Assembly (NCBI GenBank): GCA_902581145.1
Contig: CACHNE010000003.1
Coordinates: 1-64,000, forward strand
From: an uncultured Bacteroidota bacterium
GTDB lineage: Bacteria; Bacteroidota; Bacteroidia; Flavobacteriales; Flavobacteriaceae
Direction: 5' to 3'
DNA length: 64,000 nucleotides
The notes under the pieces were generated by a model. It did no database searches. It was not told the DNA's origin and saw nothing but the letters and a program-made list of their open reading frames with translations. A program made the translations under genes and the position numbers. Shown one piece after another: positions 53,848 to 63,946 of the stretch (position 1 is the stretch's first letter; each line of letters opens with the position of its first letter).

Positions 53848-54471
53848 ATGAAAACTATCAAATTTTTAATATTATCAATCATGTTAATTTCATTCTACAA
53901 CTGTGAAGATGATGGACCTAATTTACAGGATATCCAAAGTGTTACAGTTGAGGATCTACATGCACCGCAAGAAGGCGGTCAGGGACAACCGATTTCAGGG
54001 CAATTTACAAAGTTTGATTTCGAAACTGGAAGTGAAACAAACAGTGAAACTGATTGGGATATTGCATTTCGTGGAACATCAATAATTGTCAACGGTGGAA
54101 TATCTTTAGGAACAAATGATGAGCCTGAAAGAACTGGAGACGCAGGGGTATATATTTTTAACGGAACAATGGCTGAAATGGTTGTTGTTGATACATCACT
54201 TATAACCCAAGATTCATCTGAAGGTTATGCTATTGCGTCAGGATCTGGAAACGGATGGTATACTTACACAGGACCTCCTACATATCTGATTAGCCCAACA
54301 CCTGGGAAAATATTAGTATTTCGTACTAGAGATGGAAAGTATGCAAAAATGGAGATACTAAGCTACTATCTTGGTGCGCCTGAAAATCCTGATGCATTCT
54401 CAGACCCGAGTAGGTATTACACCTTCAATTACGCTTATCAACCCAATGAAGGTGTTACGAACTTTGAATAA
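53848..54471 (+). CDS. HmuY-family heme-binding lipoprotein
   Basis: A 207-residue lipoprotein (Cys19 in 'YNC') with the HmuY core: 'FTKFDFETGSETNSETDWDIAFRGTSIIVNGG', 'GWYTYTGPPTYLISPTPGKILVFRTRDGKYAKMEILSYY' and 'YYTFNYAYQPNE'. HmuY proteins capture heme at the surface and pass it to a TonB receptor, which is the preceding gene. The mature protein has a single His (about residue 38), so the bis-His heme ligation of P. gingivalis HmuY is not possible; Met residues in 'GTMAEMVVVD' and 'AKMEI' are candidates, as in Met-ligating homologues. Confidence 0.86.
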   Translation: MKTIKFLILSIMLISFYNCEDDGPNLQDIQSVTVEDLHAPQEGGQGQPISGQFTKFDFETGSETNSETDWDIAFRGTSIIVNGGISLGTNDEPERTGDAGVYIFNGTMAEMVVVDTSLITQDSSEGYAIASGSGNGWYTYTGPPTYLISPTPGKILVFRTRDGKYAKMEILSYYLGAPENPDAFSDPSRYYTFNYAYQPNEGVTNFE

Positions 54472-54490
54472 TTACAAATATCTTTCATTT

Positions 54491-54517
54491 AAAAAACCAG
54501 CTATATGCTGGTTTTTT
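54491..54517 (+). terminator. Intrinsic terminator after hmuY-like gene
   Basis: AAAAAACCAGC and GCTGGTTTTTT form an 11-bp stem around a TATAT loop, ending in a T run, 19 bp after the HmuY stop. It separates the receptor/HmuY transcript from the AraC-type gene, at least partly. Confidence 0.88.
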
Positions 54518-54560
54518 TATATTTAGGCATTATTATTGAGAAGTCAAAAACAAAGATTAC

Positions 54561-55418
54561 ATGATGAATGAATTTCAGGTTGGCAACCAATTAACTTTGA
54601 TCAAAATTATTGGTAAGGATAACGGAAAAAAAAATATATTTTATGATAAGCTTGATGCTTCATATATACAGTTTCATTTTTGTATTTCTGGATCAATAAC
54701 ATTCAACTATAATAAAGGAGCTTACAATCTTAAGTTAGACGAGGGAAAGTTTTTAACATTATATAATCCTGAAAAACACTTAACCATTGATGCTTCAGCA
54801 GTTAAAAATTCCAAGGTTATTTCGATTTTAATTCCGATTGTAGAATTCCACAAGTTATTTTCCTCATCATCATCTGATATTCCATTTTTTGAAAATAAAA
54901 GTTTAAATCAAAAACATTACTCAGAAAATTTAATTTCAAACTCAATATTAATTGTTCTCAATCAGATCATTAAAAATGATATGGACAATTCGACAAGAAG
55001 TTTGTTATACAAGGCTAAAATATATGAACTATTTAGTCTTATTTTCAAAAAAACAAAAGAAATAGATCTAGACCAATGCCCATTTCTTAAAAATGATGAA
55101 AACTTAAAGAAAATAGCTAAAGCAAAAGATGTGATACTAAAGGATATAAAAAATCCTCCCAGCTTAATTGAATTATCAAAGACAATTGATTTAAGTTTGA
55201 AAAATTTAAAAAAGGGGTTCAAAGAGATATATGGCAAGCCTGTGTACAAATATTTATTTGATTTTAAAATGGAGAGAGCTAAACAGCTTTTAAGTAATGG
55301 AAACCTTAATGTTAATGAGGTGAGTTATGACTTGGGTTACAGTTCATCAAGTCATTTTATCGCTGCTTTCAAAAAAAAATACGGAATAACTCCAAGAACA
55401 TACACTAATAACAATTAA
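54561..55418 (+). CDS. AraC-family transcriptional regulator
   Basis: A 285-residue protein. The N-terminal ~170 residues form a cupin-like effector region ('QFHFCISGSITFNYNKGAYNLKLDEGKFLTLYNPEKHL'); the C-terminal domain has two helix-turn-helix motifs ('PSLIELSKTIDLSLKNLKKGFKEIYGKPVYKYLFDFKMERAKQLL' and 'NVNEVSYDLGYSSSSHFIAAFKKKYGITPRTY'). It is placed 3' of the receptor and HmuY genes and before tRNA-Leu and crtI. The closest fit is a regulator of heme uptake, with the direct repeat at 51669-51700 as possible target; control of the carotenoid genes is a less likely alternative. Confidence 0.9.
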   Translation: MMNEFQVGNQLTLIKIIGKDNGKKNIFYDKLDASYIQFHFCISGSITFNYNKGAYNLKLDEGKFLTLYNPEKHLTIDASAVKNSKVISILIPIVEFHKLFSSSSSDIPFFENKSLNQKHYSENLISNSILIVLNQIIKNDMDNSTRSLLYKAKIYELFSLIFKKTKEIDLDQCPFLKNDENLKKIAKAKDVILKDIKNPPSLIELSKTIDLSLKNLKKGFKEIYGKPVYKYLFDFKMERAKQLLSNGNLNVNEVSYDLGYSSSSHFIAAFKKKYGITPRTYTNNN

Positions 55419-55429
55419 ATTTAAATTAT

Positions 55430-55514
55430 GCGCATGTGGCGGAATTGGTAGACGCGTTAGGTTGAGGGCCTAATAATCATTATGATTGTGGAAGTTCGAG
55501 TCTTCTCGTGCGCA
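55430..55514 (+). tRNA. tRNA-Leu (anticodon GAG)
   Basis: 85 nt, class II with a long variable arm. Acceptor GCGCATG pairs with CGTGCGC (one G-T), D arm begins GGCGGAATTGGTAGACGC, anticodon stem TTAGG/CCTAA with loop TTGAGGG (anticodon GAG), variable arm TAATCATTATGATTG region, T arm around TTCGAGT. CCA is not encoded. It ends 10 bp before crtI. Confidence 0.96.
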
Positions 55515-55524
55515 CTCAAAATTT

Positions 55525-56982
55525 ATGAAAAAAAATATTTCAATAATAGGTTCAGGATTTTCCTCATTATCTGCTGCTTGCTATTTAGCAAAAGCCGGTC
55601 ACAATGTAACAGTGTATGAGAAAAATGAAAGGCTTGGAGGAAGAGCAAGACAATTTAAAGCTGAAGGATTTACTTTTGATATGGGACCAAGCTGGTATTG
55701 GATGCCTGATGTTTTTGAGAAATTTTTTAATGACTTTGGAAAGACCACAAATGATTTTTATAAATTAAAAAAACTTAACCCGGCATATAGAGTATACTTT
55801 GGCTTAGAAGATTATATTGATATCGAAGATGACATTGAAAAAATATCTGCAAAATTTGAAAAAATAGAAAAAGGAAGCGGCATGAAATTAAAAAAGTTCA
55901 TGCAAAAAGCTAAAGAGAATTACTCAATTGGTGTTACAGACATGCTGTACAAAATGCCAGGTATTAGTCCCTTAGAATTAGTTTCGTTAAAAACAATCAA
56001 AAAGATTAGATATTTTGTCTCTACAATTCGAAAAGATGTGTACAAGGAATTCAAAAACCCCAAATTAAGATCTATATTAGAATTTCCAGTTCTTTTTTTA
56101 GGTGCAAAAGCCTCTAATACTCCCGCATTTTACAATTTTATGAACTATGCTGACTTCGGGCTTGGCACTTTTCAACCAACAAATGGGTTCTATGATTTGG
56201 TAACCGCTATGGTATCTCTGGGGACATCTTTGGGAGTTAGTTATAAAACCAATCATGATTTACAGAAAATAGAAATCAAAAATAAAAATGTAAGCAATCT
56301 CATTTTTGAAAATAGTGAAGTAAAATGTGATTTAGTTATTTCAGGCGCTGATTATCATCACACTGAGTGTTTATTACCAAAAAGGTTTAGGCAATATTCA
56401 GAGAATTATTGGAAAAATAGAGTTTTTGCACCCTCCTCACTTCTATTTTATGTTGGTTTTAACAAAAAACTAAAAAATGTTGAACATCATAACCTGTTTT
56501 TTGATACCGATTTTGATCAACATGCAGATGAGATTTATGACAAACCCAAGTGGCCGACTGATCCACTTTTTTATGCAAATTTTACATCAAAAACTAATGC
56601 AAAAACCGCACCCAGTAATTGTGAGAATGGTTTCTTTTTAATTCCAATAGCTACAAATCTTGAAGACTCAACTAAAATAAGAGAAAAATATTTCAATATT
56701 ATTTTGGAAAAACTAGAGAGTTATACAAAACAAAAACTAAAGGACTCAATTATATTTAAGAAGAGCTTTTGTGTTAGTGATTTTAAAAAAGAATACAATT
56801 CTTATGGTGGAAATGCCTACGGATTAGCGAATACCCTATTTCAAACAGCTTTTTTAAGACCAAACATTAAGAGTAAATTGGTACAAAATTTGTATTTCTG
56901 TGGCCAGTTAACAGTTCCAGGACCAGGGGTACCCCCTGCTATTGTTTCAGGTGAACTAGTTGCTAATTTAATTAACAAATAA
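55525..56982 (+). CDS. crtI: Phytoene desaturase
   Basis: About 485 residues with the FAD-binding opening 'ISIIGSGFSSLSAACYLAKAGHNVTVYEKNERLGGRARQF', 'FDMGPSWYWMPDVFE', 'SGADYHHTE' and the C-terminal CrtI signature 'NLYFCGQLTVPGPGVPPAIVSGELVANLI'. It desaturates phytoene toward lycopene. I start it at ATG 55525; an in-frame ATG at 55486 lies inside tRNA-Leu. First gene of crtI-crtB-crtZ-crtY. Confidence 0.94.
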   Translation: MKKNISIIGSGFSSLSAACYLAKAGHNVTVYEKNERLGGRARQFKAEGFTFDMGPSWYWMPDVFEKFFNDFGKTTNDFYKLKKLNPAYRVYFGLEDYIDIEDDIEKISAKFEKIEKGSGMKLKKFMQKAKENYSIGVTDMLYKMPGISPLELVSLKTIKKIRYFVSTIRKDVYKEFKNPKLRSILEFPVLFLGAKASNTPAFYNFMNYADFGLGTFQPTNGFYDLVTAMVSLGTSLGVSYKTNHDLQKIEIKNKNVSNLIFENSEVKCDLVISGADYHHTECLLPKRFRQYSENYWKNRVFAPSSLLFYVGFNKKLKNVEHHNLFFDTDFDQHADEIYDKPKWPTDPLFYANFTSKTNAKTAPSNCENGFFLIPIATNLEDSTKIREKYFNIILEKLESYTKQKLKDSIIFKKSFCVSDFKKEYNSYGGNAYGLANTLFQTAFLRPNIKSKLVQNLYFCGQLTVPGPGVPPAIVSGELVANLINK

Positions 56983-57023
56983 AAATATATTCTAATTTAT
57001 TGTTAAATTGTAAAAAAAAACCA

Positions 57024-57863
57024 ATGAAAAGTATTTTTGATGAAGTTTCTTACAGCTGTAGTGAAAATGTTACTAAAACATATAGTACATCTTTTTCTCT
57101 TGCTACAAGACTTCTTTCTGAAAATATTAGAAAGGATATTTATAATATATATGGTTTTGTAAGATTTGCTGACGAAATTGTTGATTCATTTCATGACTAT
57201 AATAAAACAGAATTATTTAATGACTTTTCAGATGATTTAGAAAAAGCCTTAGTCAATAAAATACACCTAAATCCAATCTTAAATTCTTTTCAATATACCT
57301 TCCATAAGTATAACATTGACAAAGATTTAGTTGATTCTTTCATGAAAAGCATGAGAATGGACTTAACAAAGAAAAAATACAGCACAGTAAAAGAGTACAA
57401 AGAATATATTTATGGTTCTGCAGATGTTGTCGGATTAATGTGTTTAAAGGTTTTTGTTCAAGGTAACAGTAAACTTTATAATAAACTTAAGAATAATGCT
57501 ATGAAACTTGGCTCAGCATTTCAAAAGGTAAATTTTCTAAGGGATTTAAAAGCTGATAAAGAAGATTTAAATAGAACTTATTTTCCTAATACTAAATTTG
57601 AAAAATTAAACGAATCCGAAAAAAACGAAATTATAAATGAAATCGAAAATGATTTTAAAGATGGCTTAGATGGTATAAAACAACTACCATTAGATGCTAA
57701 ATTTGGTGTGTTTATTGCCTACAGGTATTATAATCAATTGCTAAAAAAACTTAAAAAAACCCCTGCGACTGAAATTATCAATAGAAGAATAAGAGTGCCA
57801 AACCTAAAAAAAATTGAACTTCTAACTCGAAGCTATGTTAAATATCAATTAAATCTACTCTAA
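57024..57863 (+). CDS. crtB: Phytoene synthase
   Basis: About 279 residues: 'TYSTSFSLATRLL', first aspartate motif 'YGFVRFADEIVDSFHDY', 'YIYGSADVVGLMCLKVF', 'AFQKVNFLRDLKADKEDLNRTYFP' (second Asp-rich motif). It condenses two GGPP to phytoene. ATG 57024 is preferred over the TTG at 57000 because the conserved region begins shortly after. crtI lies 41 bp upstream, crtZ starts directly after the stop. Confidence 0.94.
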   Translation: MKSIFDEVSYSCSENVTKTYSTSFSLATRLLSENIRKDIYNIYGFVRFADEIVDSFHDYNKTELFNDFSDDLEKALVNKIHLNPILNSFQYTFHKYNIDKDLVDSFMKSMRMDLTKKKYSTVKEYKEYIYGSADVVGLMCLKVFVQGNSKLYNKLKNNAMKLGSAFQKVNFLRDLKADKEDLNRTYFPNTKFEKLNESEKNEIINEIENDFKDGLDGIKQLPLDAKFGVFIAYRYYNQLLKKLKKTPATEIINRRIRVPNLKKIELLTRSYVKYQLNLL

Positions 57864-58319
57864 ATGGAAATACTAAAATTTGCAATTGTCTTTATATCGA
57901 CCTTCTTGTTTATGGAATTTATGGCGTGGTTTTCACACAAATATATAATGCACGGATTTTTATGGACGTTACATAAAGATCATCATAACCAAAACTTAAA
58001 AACTTCTTGGTGGGAAAGAAACGATTTATTTTTTGTTTTCTATGCCGTTGTTAGTATGCTATTTTTTTATTCTCAGGTTGAGCTTGGGTTTCAATTTGGA
58101 TTTGCAATAGGATTTGGCATAATGGCATATGGTTTAACATACTTCATTGTTCATGACATATTTATTCATCAACGGTTTAAATTCCTTAAAAAAGCAAATA
58201 ATTGGTATGCAAGAGGTGTAAGAAAAGCTCATAAAATGCATCATGCAAATATTAAAAAAGATGGAGGTGAAAGTTTTGGAATGTTATTCCCTCCTCTTAA
58301 GTATTTCAAAGAGAAATAA
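57864..58319 (+). CDS. crtZ: Beta-carotene hydroxylase
   Basis: A 151-residue membrane di-iron hydroxylase with four helices and the His-rich motifs 'FSHKYIMHGFLWTLHKDHHN', 'HDIFIHQRF' and 'RKAHKMHHANIKKDGGESFGMLF'. It hydroxylates the rings of beta-carotene to zeaxanthin. The ATG follows the crtB stop directly. Confidence 0.95.
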   Translation: MEILKFAIVFISTFLFMEFMAWFSHKYIMHGFLWTLHKDHHNQNLKTSWWERNDLFFVFYAVVSMLFFYSQVELGFQFGFAIGFGIMAYGLTYFIVHDIFIHQRFKFLKKANNWYARGVRKAHKMHHANIKKDGGESFGMLFPPLKYFKEK

Positions 58320-58341
58320 CATCTACTAATATTTAGGTTGT

Positions 58342-59502
58342 ATGAAAGCCAGCTCAAAATTTGATTTTATTATCGTTGGAGGTGGTCTTTCAGGTCTTCA
58401 CTTATCATATTGTTTTCTAAATGATAAATATTTCAAGGATTATTCATTTTTAATAATTCATAAAGAAAAATCAAAAAAAGAAGATAACTTTTTTTCGTTT
58501 TGGGAAGCGGGTAATGGAAAATGGGATAAAATTTTAAAAAAAAGATGGAATAAAGCTGATTTTTACTCAAGCACTGGAAAAGTTGTTATGGATTTTTCTG
58601 AATACAATTATAAAACTTTAAGCTCGTCAAAGTTTGAAGAATATGTAAAAAGAAAAATCAAAAAGAAAAAGAATTTTAAGTTTATAAATGATACTGTTTT
58701 AAAAATTAGAGAAGATAAGAACAAACTTGTAGTGGTTGGAAATAAAAAAAACTATCAAGCTAAACATGTTTTTGATTCACGATTGCCTGGTAACGTACAT
58801 GAAGAAATAAAAAAATATACTTATTTAAAGCAACATTTTCTTGGTTGGGTTATAAAAACTGATGAAAAAAAATTTAATAAAAAATCATTTGTTTTTATGG
58901 ATTACAGAATTAGAGATAAAAATCATACAGCTTTTACTTATGTGTTACCCTTCAAAAAAAACGAAGCGCTTATAGAACATACATACTTTTCTAAAGACGA
59001 GTGTGATCGTGAAGTTTATGAAGAATATATTAGGGAATATTTAAGTAAATATTATAATACAACAAATTATAAAATTATTAAATCGGAATATGGAGTTATC
59101 CCAATGACATCTTACCCATTTTATAAAGAATCAACTAAAAATATTACAAAAATTGGAACTGCTGGTGGATGGGTAAAACCCTCTACTGGGTATTCTTTTA
59201 AAAGTTGTGAAAAATATTCTTTGAAAATCTTAAAGAATATAAAAGAAGGAAAAAAAATTGGAATAATTCCTGAGAAAAAATATTACTTTTTAGATAAAAT
59301 CTTACTAGGAGTTCTATCACAACATAATCATCTAGGAGAAACTGTTTTTTATAAGATGATAAAAAGAAATCCTACAAAAAGAGTACTAGAATTCTTAAAC
59401 GAAGAGAGTAAATTATCAGATATACTAAAGATTATTATATCTATGAGATCAATTTATTTTCTTAGGGTTTTCATAAAAAGCTTATACAAGAAAGTTTTAT
59501 AG
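58342..59502 (+). CDS. crtY: Lycopene beta-cyclase
   Basis: A 386-residue flavoprotein: '[21 protein letters not shown]' dinucleotide motif, '[13 protein letters not shown]', 'HVFDSRLPG', '[11 protein letters not shown]', '[20 protein letters not shown]', '[11 protein letters not shown]' and '[23 protein letters not shown]'. It closes both ends of lycopene to beta-carotene. Last gene of the cluster; it overlaps convergent aconitase by 6 bp. Upstream GGPP synthase and any bacteriorhodopsin-type gene are not in this window. Confidence 0.94.
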   Translation: MKASSKFDFIIVGGGLSGLHLSYCFLNDKYFKDYSFLIIHKEKSKKEDNFFSFWEAGNGKWDKILKKRWNKADFYSSTGKVVMDFSEYNYKTLSSSKFEEYVKRKIKKKKNFKFINDTVLKIREDKNKLVVVGNKKNYQAKHVFDSRLPGNVHEEIKKYTYLKQHFLGWVIKTDEKKFNKKSFVFMDYRIRDKNHTAFTYVLPFKKNEALIEHTYFSKDECDREVYEEYIREYLSKYYNTTNYKIIKSEYGVIPMTSYPFYKESTKNITKIGTAGGWVKPSTGYSFKSCEKYSLKILKNIKEGKKIGIIPEKKYYFLDKILLGVLSQHNHLGETVFYKMIKRNPTKRVLEFLNEESKLSDILKIIISMRSIYFLRVFIKSLYKKVL

Positions 59503-61755
59503 ATTTTCCTTCTTGATTAGGTTTAGTGCAGAACCCTCATCATACCAATCAATTTGTGACTGGTTATAAGAATGATTTAGTTTTATTATATCTTTAGAAC
59601 CGTCTGAGTGTTTTAGTTCTAATTTAATTTGATTTCCAGGCGAAAACTCATCTAAGTTTACAAAAGTGATTAAGTCATCTTCAAGAAATAAATCATAATC
59701 AGACTCGTTGTTAAAGGTTAGTGCAAGCATTCCTTGTTTTTTAAGATTAGTTTCGTGAATTCTTGCAAAAGATTTTACTATTACTGCACAAACACCTAAA
59801 TGTCTCGGTTCCATTGCTGCGTGTTCTCTGGATGAACCTTCTCCGTAATTATGATCACCAACTACCACGGTTTTAATATTATTGGCCTTGTAATCTCTTT
59901 GTGTGTCAGGAACACCTGCATATTCACCTTTAAGTTGATTTTTTACAAAATTAGTTTTCATATTAAAACTATTAACTGCACCAATCAAACAATTATTTGA
60001 AATATTGTCAAGATGACCTCTATATCTTAGCCATGGTCCAGCCATAGAAATATGATCAGTAGTACATTTACCATGAGCTTTTATCAAAAGTCTAGCATCT
60101 TTGATTTCTCTGCCTATCGGAATAAAAGGGTCTAGAAGTTGAAGTCTATCTGATTTTGGATTGACATTTACTATCACATCGGTTCCGTCTTCTTTAGGTT
60201 CAATGTATCCAGAATCTTCACAATCAAAACCGTCAGAAGGCAACTCAACCCCAACTGGTGGATCAAGCATTACTTCTTGACCATCTTCATTTATAAGTTT
60301 ATCTTTAGTCGGGTCAAAATCTAATTTCCCAGCAATTGCGATAGCAGCTACAATTTCAGGAGAACCAACAAAAGCATGAGTATTTGGATTTCCATCAGCT
60401 CTTTTAGAAAAGTTTCTGTTGAAAGAATGAACAATTGTATTTTTTTCTTGACCCTTTAAATCACTCCTATCCCATTGACCTATACATGGTCCACATGCAT
60501 TTGTGAAAATAGTTGCATTAAGATCTTTAAAAATTTTAAGGATACCGTCTCTTTCAGCAGTATATCTAACCTGTTCCGAACCTGGATTAATTCCAAAATC
60601 AGATTTTGTAACCAGATTTTTATCAACTGCCTGTTTTGCTATGGATGCGGCTCTGGTTAAGTCTTCGTATGATGAGTTTGTACATGAACCGATTAAACCC
60701 CAATCTACTTTTAATGGCCAATCATTTTCTCTTGCCTTCTTACCAATTTCAGAAACAGGAGTGGCTAAATCGGGTGTAAAAGGCCCATTTAAATGAGGTT
60801 TTAGTTCTGAAAGATTAATTTCGATTAATTGGTCAAAATATTTTTCTGGTGAATCATAAACCTCTTTATCTGCGGTTAAATAATCTTTAATTTTATTTGC
60901 TTCTTCAGCAACATCCTCTCTTCCAGTTGCTCTAAGATATCTTTCCATTGACTCGTCATAGCCAAAAGTTGATGTTGTCGCACCTACCTCAGCACCCATA
61001 TTACAAATAGTACCTTTTCCTGTACAAGAAAGGGCTTTAGCACCAGGTCCAAAATATTCGATAATACATCCCGTACCTCCTTTTACAGTTAAAATTCCTG
61101 CAACTTTTAAAATAACATCTTTTGCGGATGTCCATCCATTTAGCTCACCAGTCAACTTTACACCAATAATATTCGGAAATTTTAATTCCCATGGCATTCC
61201 AGCCATTACATCTACTGCATCAGCACCTCCAACACCAATTGCAACCATTCCTAATCCACCAGCATTTACTGTATGGGAATCAGTACCAATCATCATCCCT
61301 CCAGGAAAAGCATAATTTTCAAGAACAACCTGATGTATGATTCCAGCACCAGGCTTCCAAAATCCAATTCCGTATTTGTTTGAAACATTTTTTAAAAAGT
61401 CAAAAACTTCATTACTAACTTTATTGGCTTGAATAAGATCCTGTTTTGCACCCATCTTAGCCTGAATTAAGTGATCACAGTGCACGGTTGTAGGAACTGC
61501 TACTTTGTTCTTACCTGCCTGCATAAACTGTAATAAAGCCATCTGAGCGGTAGCATCTTGACATGCAATCCTATCAGGTTTAAAATCAACATAATCCTTT
61601 CCTCTTTCAAAAGATTTTGATGCAGGATTCCATAAATGAGAATACAAAATTTTCTCAGAAAGTGTCAAAGGTTTATTAACAAATTTTCTGGCTTCCTCGA
61701 CATTTTTGACTATGTTGGAATAAACTTCTTTTATCATGTTAAAATCAAACGCCAT
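59497..61755 (-). CDS. Aconitate hydratase
   Basis: A 752-residue aconitase resembling the mitochondrial type. Iron-sulfur cysteines are in '[14 protein letters not shown]' and '[12 protein letters not shown]'; other motifs are '[16 protein letters not shown]', '[35 protein letters not shown]', '[13 protein letters not shown]', '[18 protein letters not shown]' and '[16 protein letters not shown]'. It interconverts citrate and isocitrate, feeding icd. Whole length is present. Confidence 0.95.
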   Translation of the reverse strand: MAFDFNMIKEVYSNIVKNVEEARKFVNKPLTLSEKILYSHLWNPASKSFERGKDYVDFKPDRIACQDATAQMALLQFMQAGKNKVAVPTTVHCDHLIQAKMGAKQDLIQANKVSNEVFDFLKNVSNKYGIGFWKPGAGIIHQVVLENYAFPGGMMIGTDSHTVNAGGLGMVAIGVGGADAVDVMAGMPWELKFPNIIGVKLTGELNGWTSAKDVILKVAGILTVKGGTGCIIEYFGPGAKALSCTGKGTICNMGAEVGATTSTFGYDESMERYLRATGREDVAEEANKIKDYLTADKEVYDSPEKYFDQLIEINLSELKPHLNGPFTPDLATPVSEIGKKARENDWPLKVDWGLIGSCTNSSYEDLTRAASIAKQAVDKNLVTKSDFGINPGSEQVRYTAERDGILKIFKDLNATIFTNACGPCIGQWDRSDLKGQEKNTIVHSFNRNFSKRADGNPNTHAFVGSPEIVAAIAIAGKLDFDPTKDKLINEDGQEVMLDPPVGVELPSDGFDCEDSGYIEPKEDGTDVIVNVNPKSDRLQLLDPFIPIGREIKDARLLIKAHGKCTTDHISMAGPWLRYRGHLDNISNNCLIGAVNSFNMKTNFVKNQLKGEYAGVPDTQRDYKANNIKTVVVGDHNYGEGSSREHAAMEPRHLGVCAVIVKSFARIHETNLKKQGMLALTFNNESDYDLFLEDDLITFVNLDEFSPGNQIKLELKHSDGSKDIIKLNHSYNQSQIDWYDEGSALNLIKKENL

Positions 61756-61758
61756 ATC

Positions 61759-63105
61759 TTATTTTTTTAACCAATTACTAAAAAAATCACAATTACCAAA
61801 ATCATTATTTATGTTGATATAGGTGTCAAATATCTTATCATTTTGCCATTTCTCAATTTCTTTAAGCTGCTTATTTTGTAAAGCTAATTTTTGAATCTTT
61901 AAATAATCTTTAGAAAAGTCAGCGACATGCTCATCGTATCTATCGGAAACGGATAAAATTTTGAACTTAACAGGGTTAAATCTGTCTTCATCTTGATAAA
62001 CTATACTAACTTCTTTTTCTTTAAGGTTAGCAATTTGAGAATACAATTCAGGATCCATTTTAGTTAATTCAAATTTATAATCCTGAGTTTCAGGATTAAT
62101 TAATAACCCCCCATCGTTCCTTGTCTCCTTTTCATCACTTGCTTCTTTTGCAGCATCAGAAAATGATATTTCTCCACTGATTATCCTTTCTCTAATCTCA
62201 ACCAATCTTTTTCTCGTGTCATCAATTTCTTTCTGATTAATTTTTGGTCTTAATAATATAGTACGAATATCATATTCCTGACCTCTGATTTTTTCAAGAT
62301 AAATAATAAAAAAACCATACTCTGTCTCAAATGGATCAGAAATCTCACCTTCGGTCAAAGAAAAAGCGACCTCATTAAATTTTTTAATCATTGGTGAATT
62401 TTTTCTGTTTATTGAATATTTACCTCCTCTGGTTCGAGATCCAGGATCTTCGCTATACAAAACAGCTTTTGAAATGAAGCTTGCCCCATTATCAATGACA
62501 TCAGCCTTGAATTCTTTCAGTCGATCTATAACCTTTTGCTTCTCAGATTGTGTAGTTTTTGGATATAAAACAATTTGTGAAACTCTAAGTTCTGTACCAA
62601 ATACAGGTCTATCAGACTTTGGAATTGAATTAAAAAACTGACGTACCTCCTCTGGTGTAACTTCAATATCTTCAATTATAGCCTGTTGCATTTTTTTTGC
62701 TAATTCAGCATTTTTATTAAGTTCAAACATTTCTGAGCGAAGATCTTGCTCAGAATCTTTTTTATAATATTCTAATAATTTATCCATAGAACCAATCTGT
62801 TCAGCAAATGCATTAACCTGCTGATCCACATATGATTGAATTTCTGCATTATTTACCTCAATACTATCTTGAATAGCATGATGCTGATATAACTTATCCT
62901 CAAGAAGTTTTCCAAAAACCTGACACTTAGAGATATTCTCCATTGAAACACCGGAGATTCTCAACTGAGTAAATTGTTTTTCGATATCAGATTCAAGAAC
63001 AACAAAATCACCAATAACTGCAGCAACCCCGTCAATCTTTTGTCTTTCTTGGGGAAAAATGGAAGTGAATGAAAAAAATAGTGATATGATTATAAAATTT
63101 CTCAT
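61759..63105 (-). CDS. SurA-like periplasmic peptidyl-prolyl isomerase
   Basis: A 448-residue exported protein: signal peptide to about residue 19, SurA-N-type chaperone region ('DGVAAVIGDFVVLESDIEKQFTQL'), a first parvulin domain (about 170-275; 'LRVSQIVLYPK', 'GASFISKAVLYSEDPGSRTRGGKYSINRKNSPMIKKFNEVAFSLTEGEISDPFETEYGFFIIYLEKI') and a second, weaker one (about 280-375). It assists outer-membrane protein folding, matching BamD. It begins 1 bp after the upstream lipoprotein gene. Confidence 0.92.
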   Translation of the reverse strand: MRNFIIISLFFSFTSIFPQERQKIDGVAAVIGDFVVLESDIEKQFTQLRISGVSMENISKCQVFGKLLEDKLYQHHAIQDSIEVNNAEIQSYVDQQVNAFAEQIGSMDKLLEYYKKDSEQDLRSEMFELNKNAELAKKMQQAIIEDIEVTPEEVRQFFNSIPKSDRPVFGTELRVSQIVLYPKTTQSEKQKVIDRLKEFKADVIDNGASFISKAVLYSEDPGSRTRGGKYSINRKNSPMIKKFNEVAFSLTEGEISDPFETEYGFFIIYLEKIRGQEYDIRTILLRPKINQKEIDDTRKRLVEIRERIISGEISFSDAAKEASDEKETRNDGGLLINPETQDYKFELTKMDPELYSQIANLKEKEVSIVYQDEDRFNPVKFKILSVSDRYDEHVADFSKDYLKIQKLALQNKQLKEIEKWQNDKIFDTYININNDFGNCDFFSNWLKK

Positions 63106-63106
63106 T

Positions 63107-63946
63107 CTAAAATATTTCTAATTTTTTATTTTGAAGTGCGTCTCTTAAAATTTCAGACTTAATACTTACCATTAACTCTTTTTTTCTTTTATTCAGTGAC
63201 ATATACTCCAAAGTTGGTAAAACATGATCAATGGGAGAAATGTCCCCATTTTCTACTAATTCAATAATCTTAATCAAATATAAACTTAATGAATCTTTGA
63301 ATTGAAAAAAATTATAATTTTTTAAGCTTTTGTAAGAATAATTATTAATAAATAGGAATTCTTTACGTAACTCCTTTTCTGTAATCCACTTATCATTGTT
63401 CAAGGAGGAATTTTTAAATCTATATGAAATGGAATCCAAAAAAAACTTATCCTCTGATTTAAATCTTCTGATTTTTGTGCGGATTTGATATGTATCAGAA
63501 AAATCTAACGGTAGCTCAACAAATGCTAGTTTAAAAATATCCTCATTTAATTTAAACAATGCTTTATTTTTCTCATAAAATGTTTGTATTTCAATAGAAT
63601 CAATTTCGAGGTTGATTGTAGCATTAATTAAAGCTTCAAGGTATGCTTCAGAAAGCAAGCTAGATTTGTATTCTTTGACAAGAGAACTAATCTTTTGAAG
63701 CTTAGCTTCATTTAAATTTAGCTCTGCTTTTTCAGTTAGAATTTTTTCAATTGCCCAATTATTAATGATAGAATTTGCCCTTAAAACAGAATCTTCTTTT
63801 TTAACCCCATCCATCATCTTAATGAATTCCTCCTTTGACAAATAAGTATCCCTGTATTTTGCAATATTCAAAGAATCTTGATCTGAAACAATATCACAGC
63901 CATAAAAACATATCAAAAAAGTTAAAAAAAATAATTTGTGGTTCAT
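63107..63946 (-). CDS. Lipoprotein related to SurA-type chaperones, no catalytic domain seen
   Basis: A 279-residue lipoprotein (Cys17 in 'FYGC'). The segment 'DTYLSKEEFIKMM' and the following helical region resemble the SurA N-terminal chaperone domain; 'IEIQTFYEKNKALFKLNEDIFKLAFVEL' marks where a parvulin domain would begin, but parvulin active-site motifs are not recognisable. It sits immediately upstream of the PPIase and its ATG overlaps the stop of a further upstream gene. A partner chaperone role is inferred. Confidence 0.7.
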   Translation of the reverse strand: MNHKLFFLTFLICFYGCDIVSDQDSLNIAKYRDTYLSKEEFIKMMDGVKKEDSVLRANSIINNWAIEKILTEKAELNLNEAKLQKISSLVKEYKSSLLSEAYLEALINATINLEIDSIEIQTFYEKNKALFKLNEDIFKLAFVELPLDFSDTYQIRTKIRRFKSEDKFFLDSISYRFKNSSLNNDKWITEKELRKEFLFINNYSYKSLKNYNFFQFKDSLSLYLIKIIELVENGDISPIDHVLPTLEYMSLNKRKKELMVSIKSEILRDALQNKKLEIF

